From: QHCF01 sp003244275
GTDB lineage: Bacteria; Actinomycetota; Acidimicrobiia; Acidimicrobiales; QHCF01
NCBI GenBank assembly: GCA_036806345.1
Contig: DAIROT010000003.1
Span: 20,147 to 84,146 of the forward strand
Reading direction: 5' to 3'
DNA length: 64,000 nucleotides
Below are positions 34,428 to 43,313 of this stretch, in pieces. The notes below the pieces were generated by a model. It was not told where the DNA came from. It saw only the letters and a program-made list of their open reading frames with translations, and made no database searches. The position numbers and the translations under genes were made by a program. Position 1 is the first letter of the stretch. Every line of letters begins with the position of its first letter.

Positions 34428-35359
34428 CTGGGGGCCGCGACGGCGGACAGCGTGACCCGGGCCAGATCGGCGGCCGCACCGACTGACGTCATGATGCTGG
34501 GAGCGACGAGGCACCGCATGCCCTCAGTCTCGATCGCGCCGGCCATGGATGCATCGGACTGGTCGACCACCAGCGTCGACACCCACGGCGCATACAGGCG
34601 GGCCACCCCGACGACCGAGGCCTGGTGGCCCAGCTCGGCCATGAGGCGGTCAGCTGGTCCCCGCAGTGCAGCCCCGGCCACGATGGGCGATACCGCCACG
34701 GTGGCCGCCCGGCGCTCGCTCAGGGCGTCCCTCAGGCCAGGGACGGCCAGTATGGGTCCGATGGACAAGATGGGGTTGGAAGGGCAGACCACGATGGACT
34801 GGGCGCCGGCAATGGCTTCCAGCAGGCCTGGCGCCGGTCGGGCCTCCCCGGCCCCGGCGAAGCGGACGGCATCGACCGGGGCGGCGTGGCGGAGCTTGAC
34901 GAAATACTCCTGGAAACCCACCTCTGGTCCTCCGGTCAGGCTCAGATGGGTGCGCACCGGGTCGTCAGACATGGGTAGCAGCCAGGCCCGCACCCCCCAG
35001 GCCCGAGCCACCTCGTCGGCCACCGCGGAAAGGGTGGCCCCCTCGTTCAGACGGCGGGTGCGGTACAGATGGGTGGCCAGGTCGCGGTCACCCAGGCGAA
35101 ACCACGTGGGCCCGCCATAGCGGTCCAGGGCCCCCATGGCCCACCAGCTGTCGCCAGCCAGACCCCAGCCGGTCTCCGGGTTGATCGACCCGGCCAGGGT
35201 GTACGTCACAGTGTCCAGGTCGGGGCTGACGTGCAGGCCGTGCAGGATGGTGTCGTCGCCCGTATTGACCACCACACAGACCTGCTCGGGGGCCACCACC
35301 CGAACCAGCCCTTGCAGGAAGCGCGCCGCCCCAACCCCCCCGGCCAGCGCCACGATCAC
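34424..35359 (-). CDS. cofD: 2-phospho-L-lactate (or phosphoenolpyruvyl) transferase
   Basis: CofD/FbiA joins the lactyl- or enolpyruvyl-guanosine diphosphate to the deazaflavin Fo to make F420-0 or dehydro-F420-0. The 311-residue protein starts IVALAGGVGAARFLQGL and has VVVNTGDDTILHGLHVSPDLDT, WFRLGDRDLATHLYRT and VCPSNPILSIGPILAVPG, all diagnostic. It overlaps cofE by four bases. Its GTG start overlaps the last stop codon of a decayed sulfite-oxidase gene upstream. F420 is used by many actinobacterial oxidoreductases. Confidence 0.95.
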   Translation of the reverse strand: MIVALAGGVGAARFLQGLVRVVAPEQVCVVVNTGDDTILHGLHVSPDLDTVTYTLAGSINPETGWGLAGDSWWAMGALDRYGGPTWFRLGDRDLATHLYRTRRLNEGATLSAVADEVARAWGVRAWLLPMSDDPVRTHLSLTGGPEVGFQEYFVKLRHAAPVDAVRFAGAGEARPAPGLLEAIAGAQSIVVCPSNPILSIGPILAVPGLRDALSERRAATVAVSPIVAGAALRGPADRLMAELGHQASVVGVARLYAPWVSTLVVDQSDASMAGAIETEGMRCLVAPSIMTSVGAAADLARVTLSAVAAPS

Positions 35360-36110
35360 CCGGCCAAGCTAGCTCGGTGGCTGGCGCTCGAAACCGATGG
35401 GGTAGGGCTCACCTGCTCGTCCAGGTCGGCTTGTCGCCAACTGCGGCCGTCATCTGGGCGCAAGATGTCGGCATTCAGCGCCACCGCTCCCAGAGACAAC
35501 CCGTCGCCCCGGCCCGACAGCGGTCGGGTCGGCCTCAGCCGGCAGCAGTCGGTAGGCAGTGGCCTGGAAGTAGTTATCCGACGGTTGGGGTTGAGCAGTG
35601 ATTTTCTGTACCCATTTCACGCTACGGGCTCCGATGTAGCCGGGAACGACCACGCGGACCGGGCCGCCGTGCACCCTGGGTAACGGCTAGCCGTTCATCT
35701 CCCAGACCAGCAGCACCTCTCCGGAAAGGGCCTTCTGGACCGTGATGGAACTGCCGTAGGGCTGGGGCTGGGGGGGGGTGGGCCAGCTGGGAGACGTCGG
35801 GAGCGGCGAACGCCAGGTGAGCGACGGTTGGTCGCAACCCGGCGGCGGTCAACACGTCAGCCAGACTGACCCCTGTCCACTCGGCGGTGGACGTCGCCCC
35901 TGGCCCCCACGGGTCCTCGCCGGGGATGGCTCGGACCTCGATCAGACCGGCGCGCCGGTTGCCGGCGCATCGCAATGTCGCCACCAGTGTCCGCCGCTCG
36001 GAGCGCGATCGAAGGTCGGCCAGTGACAACGCCAGCTTCGCCTCGACCTGCCCATCGATACGCAGCTGCCACAAGTGGGGATCAAGCGTGCTGGCCAACC
36101 CTGCCACCAT
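35356..36110 (-). pseudogene. Decayed molybdopterin sulfite oxidase-like gene
   Basis: Three frames together recover one sulfite-oxidase family protein. Frame one reads DPHLWQLRIDGQVEAKLALS, the Mo-ligand segment LRCAGNRR and GVSLADVLTAAGLRP. At a run of nine G on the plus strand (35770-35778) the frame shifts; the next frame reads SSITVQKALSGEVLLVWEMNG, then an in-frame TAG (35689-35687), then PLPRVHGGPVRVVVPGYIGARSVKW and SDNYFQATAYRLLP. A second shift near 35505-35512 leads to LSLGAVALNADILRPDDG and a stop that overlaps the cofD start. The N-terminal part and the C-terminal dimerisation domain are absent. The gene cannot make a working enzyme as read. Confidence 0.85.
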
Positions 36111-36152
36111 CGGAATGCCCAGGAGGCCGGGTCCGTGTGCAAGGCTCGGATC

Positions 36153-37310
36153 ATGTCAGTGGTTGGCGAGCGTCTGGTGGTGGCCCTGGACGCTACTCCA
36201 CTCCTGGGGGTGCGTACCGGGGTGGGTGCCTTCTGCGCCGGTGCGCTGGAGGCGTTGGGGATGCGTTCGGACCTCGACGTGGCCGCCTTCGCCGTCAGCT
36301 GGCGACGGCGGGGAGGAATTCGGGGCCAGCTGCCGCCAGGGGTGAGGTTCATCGACGCGGTCATGCCGGCCCGGCCGGCCCACCTGGCCTGGCGGGTCAC
36401 CGGCGTCCCGGCCATCGAGTGGTGGACGGGCCGCTTGGATGTGGTCCACGGGACCAATTTTGTGGTACCTCCGTCCCGTCGGGCCGCCCAGGTGGTCACC
36501 GTTCATGACCTGACGACCGTCCGCTTTCCGGAGATGGTCAACCACGCCACGGCCGTCTTCCCCTCCCTGGTGCGCCGGGCCGTGGACCGGGGAGCCTGGG
36601 TTCACACACCCTCGGCCTTCGTGGCCCACGAGGTGGTGGAGCTCCTGGGGGCGGACCCGGAGCGGGTACGGGCCATCCACCACGGGGTACCGACCCACTC
36701 TCTCGCGCCGGTCACGGCCCCGGCGATCGACGCCGATCCGGCTGTGGCGGGTGTCAAGGGCCCGTACCTGCTGGCCCTGGGGACCGTCGAGCCCCGCAAG
36801 GATCTGGTCAGTCTGGTCCGGGCTTTTGACGCGCTGGCCAGCGCCCATGGCGACCTGTGTTTGGTGGTCGCCGGTCCCGATGGCTGGGGGACGGCGGCAT
36901 TCGAAGCGGCGGTGGCGGCGGCCACCCACCGAGAGCGCGTGATCAGGGTCGGCTACGTGGACCCCGCCACCCGTGACCTTCTCCTGGCCGGTGCGGCTGT
37001 CTTTGCCTATCCGTCTCGATACGAGGGCTTCGGGTTCCCGCCTCTCGAGGCCATGGCCGCCGGGGTACCGGTGGTGGCAACTACAGCTGGCGCCCTTCCC
37101 GAGGTGGTGGGGGATGGGGCCGAGCTGGTCGGCGTCGGGGACATCGAGGGGCTGGCCGGTGCGATCGACCGGCTCTTGTCCGACGGGGCAGCCAGGGAAG
37201 CCCTGGTAGCCAGGGGGACCGCCCGGGTCAGGACGTTCTCCTGGGAGGCGTGCGGAGCAGGCCTGGCTCAGCTGTACCGGGACGCGGCCGGCGTCCCCGT
37301 CGCGGCTTGA
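36153..37310 (+). CDS. Family 4 glycosyltransferase (first of three)
   Basis: A 385-residue GT-B enzyme. The N-terminal domain has DATPLLGVRTGVGAFCAG and VTVHDLTTVRFPEMVN; the C-terminal donor-binding domain has LLALGTVEPRKDLVSLVRAF, VVAGPDGWG and the ExxxxxxxE motif in SRYEGFGFPPLEAMAAG. Such enzymes usually add mannose or another hexose to a lipid-linked glycan on the cytosolic side. It is the first of three GT4 genes in a row, all on the plus strand. No good ribosome binding site is seen before the ATG at 36153. Confidence 0.88.
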   Translation: MSVVGERLVVALDATPLLGVRTGVGAFCAGALEALGMRSDLDVAAFAVSWRRRGGIRGQLPPGVRFIDAVMPARPAHLAWRVTGVPAIEWWTGRLDVVHGTNFVVPPSRRAAQVVTVHDLTTVRFPEMVNHATAVFPSLVRRAVDRGAWVHTPSAFVAHEVVELLGADPERVRAIHHGVPTHSLAPVTAPAIDADPAVAGVKGPYLLALGTVEPRKDLVSLVRAFDALASAHGDLCLVVAGPDGWGTAAFEAAVAAATHRERVIRVGYVDPATRDLLLAGAAVFAYPSRYEGFGFPPLEAMAAGVPVVATTAGALPEVVGDGAELVGVGDIEGLAGAIDRLLSDGAAREALVARGTARVRTFSWEACGAGLAQLYRDAAGVPVAA

Positions 37311-37331
37311 GCGGACCGCCGGGCTGAACAG

Positions 37332-38444
37332 ATGCGGGTGCTGTTGGTGGCTGAGCAGCTGCGCCGGTCCGTGACGGGCGGGATCGGCACCTATGCCACC
37401 GGCCTGCTCCGGGGGCTGGACATCCTTGACGGCGCTGGGCCCGAGGTCACGCTGCTGACCAGTCGGGCGCCTCGGGGGATCGATCCGCTGGCCGCCCTGG
37501 GTCACCCGGTGCTGGCCTCCCGGCTGCCGGGGTTCCTCCTCACCCGGGCGTGGGACGCCGGGCTGGCGGTGCCGAGGGGGTCCGATGTCGTCCACGCCGT
37601 CTCGCTGGCCGTTCCACGCGGCGGTGGCCAGCCGGTGGTGGCCACCGTGCACGACCTGGCGTGGCGGTCCCAACCCGCCGCCTTTACGGTGAGGGGGCGA
37701 CGCTGGCACGAGCAGGCTCTGGCTCACGCCCTGACCCGGGCGACTCTCTTCGTGGTGCCTTCGGAGGCAACTGCGGGCGATCTGGTGAGGGCTGGTGCTG
37801 ACGCGGCACGAGTCAAGGTGGTCGCGGAAGGCGCCGACCACCTTCCGGCGCCCGACGCAGCAGGGACTCAGGCCTTGTTGGACCGCCTCGGGGTGAAGGA
37901 GCCCTACCTTCTAAGTGTGGGAACCATCGAACCCCGAAAGAACCTGGAGGTGGTGCTGGCCGCCTACCGTCATGCCCGATCCCACCTGCCGGGCCCGTGG
38001 CCGCTCCTGGTGGTCGGGCCGCCGGGCTGGGGCTCGGATCCGACTGCCGTTTCCGCCGCCACCAACGGCTCTGGATCGAGTGCCGCGGCCGACAATCAGG
38101 GAGTAGTAAGGACCGGGAAGGTCGAGGACGGCGTCCTGGCCGGTCTTTACGCTGGGAGTCGTTGCCTGGTCTACGTACCGTTGGCCGAGGGGTGGGGACT
38201 GCCCCCGGTGGAGGCCATGGCGGCCGGGACACCGGTGGTGGCCAGTCCCATGCCCAGCACCGGGGGAGCCGCCCTGGAGGTCGATCCTCGCAACGTAGCT
38301 GCCATTGCCGAGGCCCTGGTGGTAGCGGCCACTGACGAGGAGGTCAGGGCCGAGCTGGTGTCGTCTGGTCGGGCACGGGCGGCCGGGCTGACGTGGGAGG
38401 CAGCCGCTCGTCGCCATGTCGAGCTGTGGGAGAGAGTCGCATGA
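37332..38444 (+). CDS. Family 4 glycosyltransferase (second of three)
   Basis: A 370-residue GT-B enzyme related to the flanking two. It starts MRVLLVAEQLRRSVTGGIGT, the substrate-loop region of the family, and has VVATVHDLAWRSQP, LLSVGTIEPRKNLEVVLAAY, VVGPPGWG and LAEGWGLPPVEAMAAGTPVV, where Trp replaces Phe in the acidic motif. It begins 21 bases after its upstream neighbour and overlaps the next gene by ATGA, so the three are co-translated. The sugar is unknown. Confidence 0.88.
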   Translation: MRVLLVAEQLRRSVTGGIGTYATGLLRGLDILDGAGPEVTLLTSRAPRGIDPLAALGHPVLASRLPGFLLTRAWDAGLAVPRGSDVVHAVSLAVPRGGGQPVVATVHDLAWRSQPAAFTVRGRRWHEQALAHALTRATLFVVPSEATAGDLVRAGADAARVKVVAEGADHLPAPDAAGTQALLDRLGVKEPYLLSVGTIEPRKNLEVVLAAYRHARSHLPGPWPLLVVGPPGWGSDPTAVSAATNGSGSSAAADNQGVVRTGKVEDGVLAGLYAGSRCLVYVPLAEGWGLPPVEAMAAGTPVVASPMPSTGGAALEVDPRNVAAIAEALVVAATDEEVRAELVSSGRARAAGLTWEAAARRHVELWERVA

Positions 38445-39682
38445 GCACGGCGGCTGGTGAAGGTGCGGGGGATCGGCTGCGGTTGAGCCTGGATGTCACC
38501 GCTGTCCCGACCCGGCCCATGGGCGCCGGTCGCTACACCTTGGATCTGGCCGCCGCCCTGGCCACCCGCGACGACGTGGACCTGGCCCTGGTGAGCCGGG
38601 CCAATGATGACGAGCGCTGGCGGGAGCTGGCTCCGGCGGCGACCGTGGAGAGCCTGGCGCCGGGCCATCGGCCGGCTCGACTGGCCTGGGAACAGACCCG
38701 CCAGCCCCAGCTGCTGTCCCGCTTGGGGGTCGAGGTCCACCACAGCCCGCACTACACCATGCCCGAGCGGGCCACCGTTCCCCGGGTCGTCACCATCCAC
38801 GACCTCACCTTCTTCGACCACCCCGAGTGGCATCAGCGTTCCAAGGTGAGCCTGTTCCGACGGGCCACCCGGGTGGCAGCCCGCCACGCCGAGGCGCTGG
38901 TGTGCGTGAGCGAAGCGACCGCCAACCGGCTTAGGGAGCGTTTCACGCCGACCGGCCCGGTCCACGTGGTACGCCACGGCGTGGATCACCTCCGTTTTCG
39001 CCCGGAGGAACCGAGTCCCGGGGCTGACGCTCACATCCTGGCCCACCTGGGAATCACTGGGCCCTACGTGGCCTTCATCGGTACTTTCGAACCGCGCAAG
39101 GACGTGCCGACCCTGATACGGGCATTCGACCGCATGTCCTCGGCTCATCCTGGCCTGAAGTTGGTCCTGGCTGGTCAGCCCGGTTGGGGGAAGGCGGAGG
39201 TGGAGACCGCCCTCGGCCAGGCTCGCCAGTCCGACCGGGTGATACGTACGGGTTACATCCCCGACGCGGCCGTCCCCGCGCTGTTGCGCCAGGCCACCGC
39301 GGTCGCCTATCCGTCGCTCGTGGAAGGGTTCGGTCTACCGGCGCTGGAGGCCCTGGCGTGTGGTACCCCTTTGGTGACCACGACCGGTTCGGCCATGCAA
39401 GAGGTTGCCGAGGGGGCGGCACTATTGGTGAATCCGGGCGATCTCGACGGCCTGGCCGGCGCCCTCGACATGGTGGTGCGGGGCGACGACGCCCTGGCCG
39501 GTCGGCAATCACGAGGCTTGGCCATAGCCGCCCGCCATACCTGGGCGGCCAGCGCCGCCGGCCATCTGGCGGCCTACCAATCTGCTCGTCAGTCGGGGGC
39601 TGGGGGCAACGCCGGCGCCACCGGCAAGGTCACCAGCAAGGCAACCAGCAACGGCGACACCGACGACAACGGCGACAGGTAG
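38441..39682 (+). CDS. Family 4 glycosyltransferase (third of three)
   Basis: A 413-residue GT-B enzyme: PTRPMGAGRYTLDLAAAL, VVTIHDLTFFDHPEWHQ, YVAFIGTFEPRKDVPTLIRA, VLAGQPGWGKAEVE and SLVEGFGLPALEALACG with the two acidic residues. The C-terminal 35 residues are a Gly/Ala/Ser/Asn/Asp tail (ATGKVTSKATSNGDTDDNGD) without obvious function. ATG 38441 overlaps the previous stop. The RMD gene starts 12 bases later. The trio probably builds one oligosaccharide. Confidence 0.88.
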   Translation: MSTAAGEGAGDRLRLSLDVTAVPTRPMGAGRYTLDLAAALATRDDVDLALVSRANDDERWRELAPAATVESLAPGHRPARLAWEQTRQPQLLSRLGVEVHHSPHYTMPERATVPRVVTIHDLTFFDHPEWHQRSKVSLFRRATRVAARHAEALVCVSEATANRLRERFTPTGPVHVVRHGVDHLRFRPEEPSPGADAHILAHLGITGPYVAFIGTFEPRKDVPTLIRAFDRMSSAHPGLKLVLAGQPGWGKAEVETALGQARQSDRVIRTGYIPDAAVPALLRQATAVAYPSLVEGFGLPALEALACGTPLVTTTGSAMQEVAEGAALLVNPGDLDGLAGALDMVVRGDDALAGRQSRGLAIAARHTWAASAAGHLAAYQSARQSGAGGNAGATGKVTSKATSNGDTDDNGDR

Positions 39683-39694
39683 GTCGGGGTCCGG

Positions 39695-40615
39695 GTGCGC
39701 GCCTTTGTCACGGGAGGTCACGGTTTCGTAGGGGGATGGCTGCGCCAGCACCTGGAAGCCTCGGGTGACGAGGTGACGGCCCCCCCTCCGAGTGTAGATG
39801 TCACCGACGGGCCGGGACTGGCAGCGGCCATGACCGACGCCCGTCCCCAGGCCGTCTACCACCTGGCCGGGTTCACCCACGTGGGTCAGTCGTGGGACGC
39901 TCCCGAGGAGGCATTTCGGGTCAATGCCCTGGGAGCGCTGAACCTGTTGGAGGCGGCCCGGCGCTGCCCGTCGCCACCCAGAGTGCTCCTGGTCAGCTCG
40001 GCGGAGGTCTACGGCCGAGTCGATGCCGCCCAGTTGCCCATCACCGAGACGGCCCCGCTGCGGCCCGTCAGCCCCTACGCCGCCAGCAAGGTGGCGGCTG
40101 AATATCTGGGAGTCCAGGCCTACCTGGGTCGCGACCTTCCGGTCCTGAGAGTACGTCCCTTCAACCACATCGGGGCGGGTCAGTCGCCAGACTTCGTGGT
40201 CTCGGCCATGGCCAAGCGGATCACGGAGGCCGAGCAGAGTGGCCGCCAGGAGCTGCGGGTCGGCAACCTGAGTCCCCGTCGTGACTTCACCGACGTGCGC
40301 GATGTGGTCAGGGCCTACCGCCTAGCGCTGGTAGGGGGCCAGGTGGGGGAGGCCTACAACGTCTGTTCGGGCACCGACATGACCATCGGGGACCTGGTCC
40401 GTCGACTGGCTGACCTGTCCGGGGTCGACCTGCACCTGGTCGGGGACCCGGCCCTCGAACGACCAACCGACGTCGATGTGCTCAGGGGCGATGCCGCTCG
40501 CCTTCGGGCCGCCACCGGTTGGGTGCCGGAGGTCCCTCTGGATGACACCCTCCGAGCCGTTCTCGACTATTGGCGCTCAGCACTGACCTGCCGGGAGGGC
40601 GACCCCTCAGCCTAG
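39695..40615 (+). CDS. rmd: GDP-6-deoxy-D-mannose reductase-like enzyme
   Basis: A 306-residue short-chain dehydrogenase. VTGGHGFVGGWLRQHL binds the cofactor, YHLAGFTHVGQSW, SSAEVYGRV and SPYAASKVAAEYL form the active site, and RPFNHIGAGQSPDFV plus NLSPRRDFTDVRDVVRAY are characteristic of the RMD/GDP-mannose dehydratase branch. RMD makes GDP-D-rhamnose from the 4-keto intermediate; the partner dehydratase (Gmd) is not in this window. GTG 39695. It would use GDP-mannose-derived substrate, consistent with ManB at 46.7 kb. A dehydratase role cannot be excluded. Confidence 0.78.
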   Translation: MRAFVTGGHGFVGGWLRQHLEASGDEVTAPPPSVDVTDGPGLAAAMTDARPQAVYHLAGFTHVGQSWDAPEEAFRVNALGALNLLEAARRCPSPPRVLLVSSAEVYGRVDAAQLPITETAPLRPVSPYAASKVAAEYLGVQAYLGRDLPVLRVRPFNHIGAGQSPDFVVSAMAKRITEAEQSGRQELRVGNLSPRRDFTDVRDVVRAYRLALVGGQVGEAYNVCSGTDMTIGDLVRRLADLSGVDLHLVGDPALERPTDVDVLRGDAARLRAATGWVPEVPLDDTLRAVLDYWRSALTCREGDPSA

Positions 40616-40618
40616 GCG

Positions 40619-40640
40619 GCTGTCCCTCAGTCCAGACAGC
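40619..40640. terminator. Hairpin between converging rmd and the small coiled protein gene
   Basis: GCTGTC (40619-40624) and GACAGC (40635-40640) can pair across a ten-base loop at the junction of two converging genes. No T tract follows. Confidence 0.25.
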
Positions 40641-40962
40641 TACGGATCTTGGCCCGAGTCTCCTTGGCCTGCTGGCGAGCTTGGCCGAGCAACTCGCGGG
40701 CCGGATAAGCCAGGCGCTCTTCGACGGCTTCGAGGCGGGAATCCACCTCGGTGACCACTGGGTCGATCCGGTCGTCCAGCTCCCGGGCCAGCCTGGCCAG
40801 CCCATCCCGAGCACCGTTCAGCTGAGGTCGCAGGCCGGCCATTGGGCTGTTCAGTGCCTTTTGCAGTTCCCGACGACGCACCTGGGCCCGCTGGATACCC
40901 AGCACTCCCAGACCGACGGCCACGTAAGCGGCATCCTTGGCGGAAGTGAGCGGATCGGCCAT
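40627..40962 (-). CDS. Small helical protein of unknown function
   Basis: A 111-residue protein predicted by eye to be mostly helical: a short hydrophobic segment (KDAAYVAVGLGVLGIQRA) followed by a charged coiled-coil-like region (LARELDDRIDPVVTEVDSRLEAVEERL). Similar small proteins occur in other Actinobacteria, with no known role. The ATG at 40962 has an excellent ribosome binding site, TAGGAGGT, nine bases upstream, which decides it against an earlier ATG. It may lie peripherally at the membrane. Confidence 0.65.
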   Translation of the reverse strand: MADPLTSAKDAAYVAVGLGVLGIQRAQVRRRELQKALNSPMAGLRPQLNGARDGLARLARELDDRIDPVVTEVDSRLEAVEERLAYPARELLGQARQQAKETRAKIRSCLD

Positions 40963-41056
40963 GGCGGTACCTCCTATTTTTGGCTGAGAAGCCACGTTAT
41001 CCATTAACTATTGTAGCGACTCCGATAAACATTTGCAAGCAGAAGGTGGCCGGTAA

Positions 41057-43093
41057 CTAGCTCTCCTGGCCCGGCTGCTGTCCCAGCTCCGCTACCGGCT
41101 CTACCTGCGGCGTCGCTCCGACCGGCGGGCCGTCGCCGGCCTCGACCCCATCGCCAGCCCGATCGGCGAAATGGGGGACGCCGGCGAACCCGTTGCCGTG
41201 CACGGGCCGCCCGTAGGCGACGTCGACCAGCTTGCCGACCTCGGCACCGTCGATCGTCTCTCGCTCCAGCAGGGCGCTGGCCACCGCCCGCAGACCGGTC
41301 AGGTGGCGCTTGAGCACCTCGGTGGCTCGCTCCTCCGAGGCCCTCAGGATGTGCTCCACCTCCTCGTCGATGACCCGGCTGGTGTCCTCGGAGTAATCAC
41401 GGGAGTGCATAAGGTCCTCACCGAGGAAGACCATTCCCTCCGACCCCCAGGCCATCGGGCCAATCCGATCGCTCATGCCCCACTCCCGCACCATCTTGCG
41501 GGCCAGCTCGGTGTTGCCCACCAGGTCGTTGCTGGCTCCGGTGGAGAGGTTGCCGTAGATGAGCATCTCAGCCACCCGGCCGCCCATGCGCACGGCCAGG
41601 CTGTCCTCGATGTACTCCCGGGCGTAGATGTGGCGTTCCTCGATGGGTAGCTGCTGGGTGACGCCCAGGGCCATCCCGGTGGGCAGGATGGTCACCTTGT
41701 GCACTGGGTCGGCGGCCGGCAGCGCATAGGCCAGCACGGCATGGCCACCCTCGTGGTAGGCGATCCGCTCCTTCTCGTCGTCGCTCAGGAGCACCGACTC
41801 GCGCCGCTGGCCCATCAGGACCCGGTCCCGCGCCGCCTCGAAGTCCTCCATGTGGACTTCCTCACTGCTGCGGCGCACGGCGTGAAGGGCAGCCTCGTTG
41901 ACCAGGTTGGCCAGGTCGGCACCGCTCATCCCGGGCGTTCCCCTGGCCACCAGGGACAGGTCGACGTCAGGCGACATCTTCTTGTCCTTGCAGTGGACCT
42001 TGAGAATAGGCAGGCGCTCCTCGAGGTCGGGTAGGGGCACGACGATCTGGCGGTCGAAGCGGCCGGGGCGCAGGAGGGCCGGGTCGAGGATGTCGGGCCG
42101 GTTGGTGGCTGCCATCATGACGATGCCCTCGGTCATGTCGAAGCCGTCCATCTCGTTCAGCATCTGGTTGAGGGTCTGCTCGCGCTCGTCGTGCCCGCCG
42201 CCCAGCCCCGCCCCTCGCTTGCGTCCGATGGAGTCGATCTCGTCGACGAAGATGATGGCCGGCGCCTGCTTGCGGGCCGTCTGGAACAGGTCCCGAACCC
42301 GGCTGGCGCCGACCCCGACGAACATCTCCATGAAGTCGGAGCCGCTCACCGACATGAACGGCACCCCCGCCTCGCCCGCTACCGCCCTGGCCAGCAGGGT
42401 CTTGCCGGTGCCCGGTGGGCCGACCAGGAGGACACCCTTGGGGATGCGGGCCCCGATCTCCTTGAACCGAGCCGGGGTCTTGAGGAAGTCCACCACCTCG
42501 CTAATCTCCTGCTTGACCCCGGTGTAGCCGGCGACGTCGTCAAACGTCGTCCCCGGTCGCTCGGTGGAGTACAGCTTGGCCTTGGATCGCCCGATTGACA
42601 TGATCCCGGTCATCTGTCCCTGGGCCCGCTTGTTCATCCAGACCAAGATGCCGAGGAAGGCCACGATGGGCAGGCCGAAGTAGAGCAGGGAGTCGACCAG
42701 GTTGCTCTGGCTGGGGGTTGTGAAGGTCAGCTTGACGCCGTGCTGGTTGAGCGCCTTGATCTCGGTGCTGTTGACCGGCTCGGGACCGTCCACCATGTAG
42801 AGGGTCCCGTCCTTGAGCTTGCCCGTCACCTTGCCCGTGGTGTTGTCCACCACGGCGGTGTGGACCTTGCCCTGGTCCACGTGGGTGAGCAGGGAATTGT
42901 AGTCCAGGCTCTGGCTGGGACCGGTGGCGAACAGTGGTGGCAGCACGAGGATGGCCAGCACCGCCACCAGCAGCACCAGCGCACCCCAGCGCCAATGCTG
43001 GTCGGGCCCGGGGATCCCTCCTGGGCCCGAACGCCCGGGTCGGTCGGGTCGGTCGGGACGGTCCGGTCGCATGCCAGGGAGCTGACGGTTCAT
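41057..43093 (-). CDS. ftsH: ATP-dependent zinc metalloprotease FtsH
   Basis: A membrane-anchored AAA+ protease that degrades misfolded membrane and regulatory proteins. The 678-residue chain has a Pro/Arg/Asp-rich N-terminal tail, transmembrane helices at about 35-55 and 145-165, and between them a periplasmic domain. The AAA core has GPPGTGKTLLARAVAGEAG, FVDEIDSIG and the second-region-of-homology RPGRFDRQI; the zinc site is HEGGH near residue 445. The C terminus is a Pro/Glu/Gly tail. ATG 43093 has GAGGTGG upstream; ATG 43120 is a longer alternative. A 25-codon ORF ends on this start by ATGA overlap. Confidence 0.96.
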   Translation of the reverse strand: MNRQLPGMRPDRPDRPDRPGRSGPGGIPGPDQHWRWGALVLLVAVLAILVLPPLFATGPSQSLDYNSLLTHVDQGKVHTAVVDNTTGKVTGKLKDGTLYMVDGPEPVNSTEIKALNQHGVKLTFTTPSQSNLVDSLLYFGLPIVAFLGILVWMNKRAQGQMTGIMSIGRSKAKLYSTERPGTTFDDVAGYTGVKQEISEVVDFLKTPARFKEIGARIPKGVLLVGPPGTGKTLLARAVAGEAGVPFMSVSGSDFMEMFVGVGASRVRDLFQTARKQAPAIIFVDEIDSIGRKRGAGLGGGHDEREQTLNQMLNEMDGFDMTEGIVMMAATNRPDILDPALLRPGRFDRQIVVPLPDLEERLPILKVHCKDKKMSPDVDLSLVARGTPGMSGADLANLVNEAALHAVRRSSEEVHMEDFEAARDRVLMGQRRESVLLSDDEKERIAYHEGGHAVLAYALPAADPVHKVTILPTGMALGVTQQLPIEERHIYAREYIEDSLAVRMGGRVAEMLIYGNLSTGASNDLVGNTELARKMVREWGMSDRIGPMAWGSEGMVFLGEDLMHSRDYSEDTSRVIDEEVEHILRASEERATEVLKRHLTGLRAVASALLERETIDGAEVGKLVDVAYGRPVHGNGFAGVPHFADRAGDGVEAGDGPPVGATPQVEPVAELGQQPGQES

Positions 43094-43167
43094 CTGGGCA
43101 CCACCTCGAATGATGCCCATGACCAGGGTGCGTTGCCCATCAGGTCACTCGGCTCGGCCGTGCTCAT
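43090..43167 (-). CDS. 25-codon small ORF coupled to ftsH
   Basis: From ATG 43167 the frame begins MSTAEPSDLMGNA and runs 25 codons to a TGA that overlaps the ftsH ATG (ATGA). The ftsH ribosome binding site lies inside its last codons. The first 13 residues match the rfbD-ugd tiny ORF at 8 positions, several through different codons. An in-frame ATG nine bases upstream would add three residues. Expression is not shown. Confidence 0.35.
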   Translation of the reverse strand: MSTAEPSDLMGNAPWSWASFEVVPR

Positions 43168-43313
43168 TGGGCACATGCTACCGGTCGCAGCCGGGCGCCC
43201 GGTGGCTCCCAGGCCGGTGCCTGCCCCCGCAGGCGTCGCCAGGTGATCCCGCAGGAGTCGCCAAGTGGTTATGGTCAGGCGATGGGCTCCCGCTGGCTTC
43301 TCAGGGGTGCCGG

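Noticed and set aside
34428..34514. Longer cofE start within cofD
   Set aside because: The added residues are Arg-rich shadow of cofD; the TTG overlapping the cofD stop gives the family length.
36156..37841. 561-codon frame opposite to the GT4 genes
   Set aside because: It covers two genes with certain glycosyltransferase motifs and shows no domain of its own.
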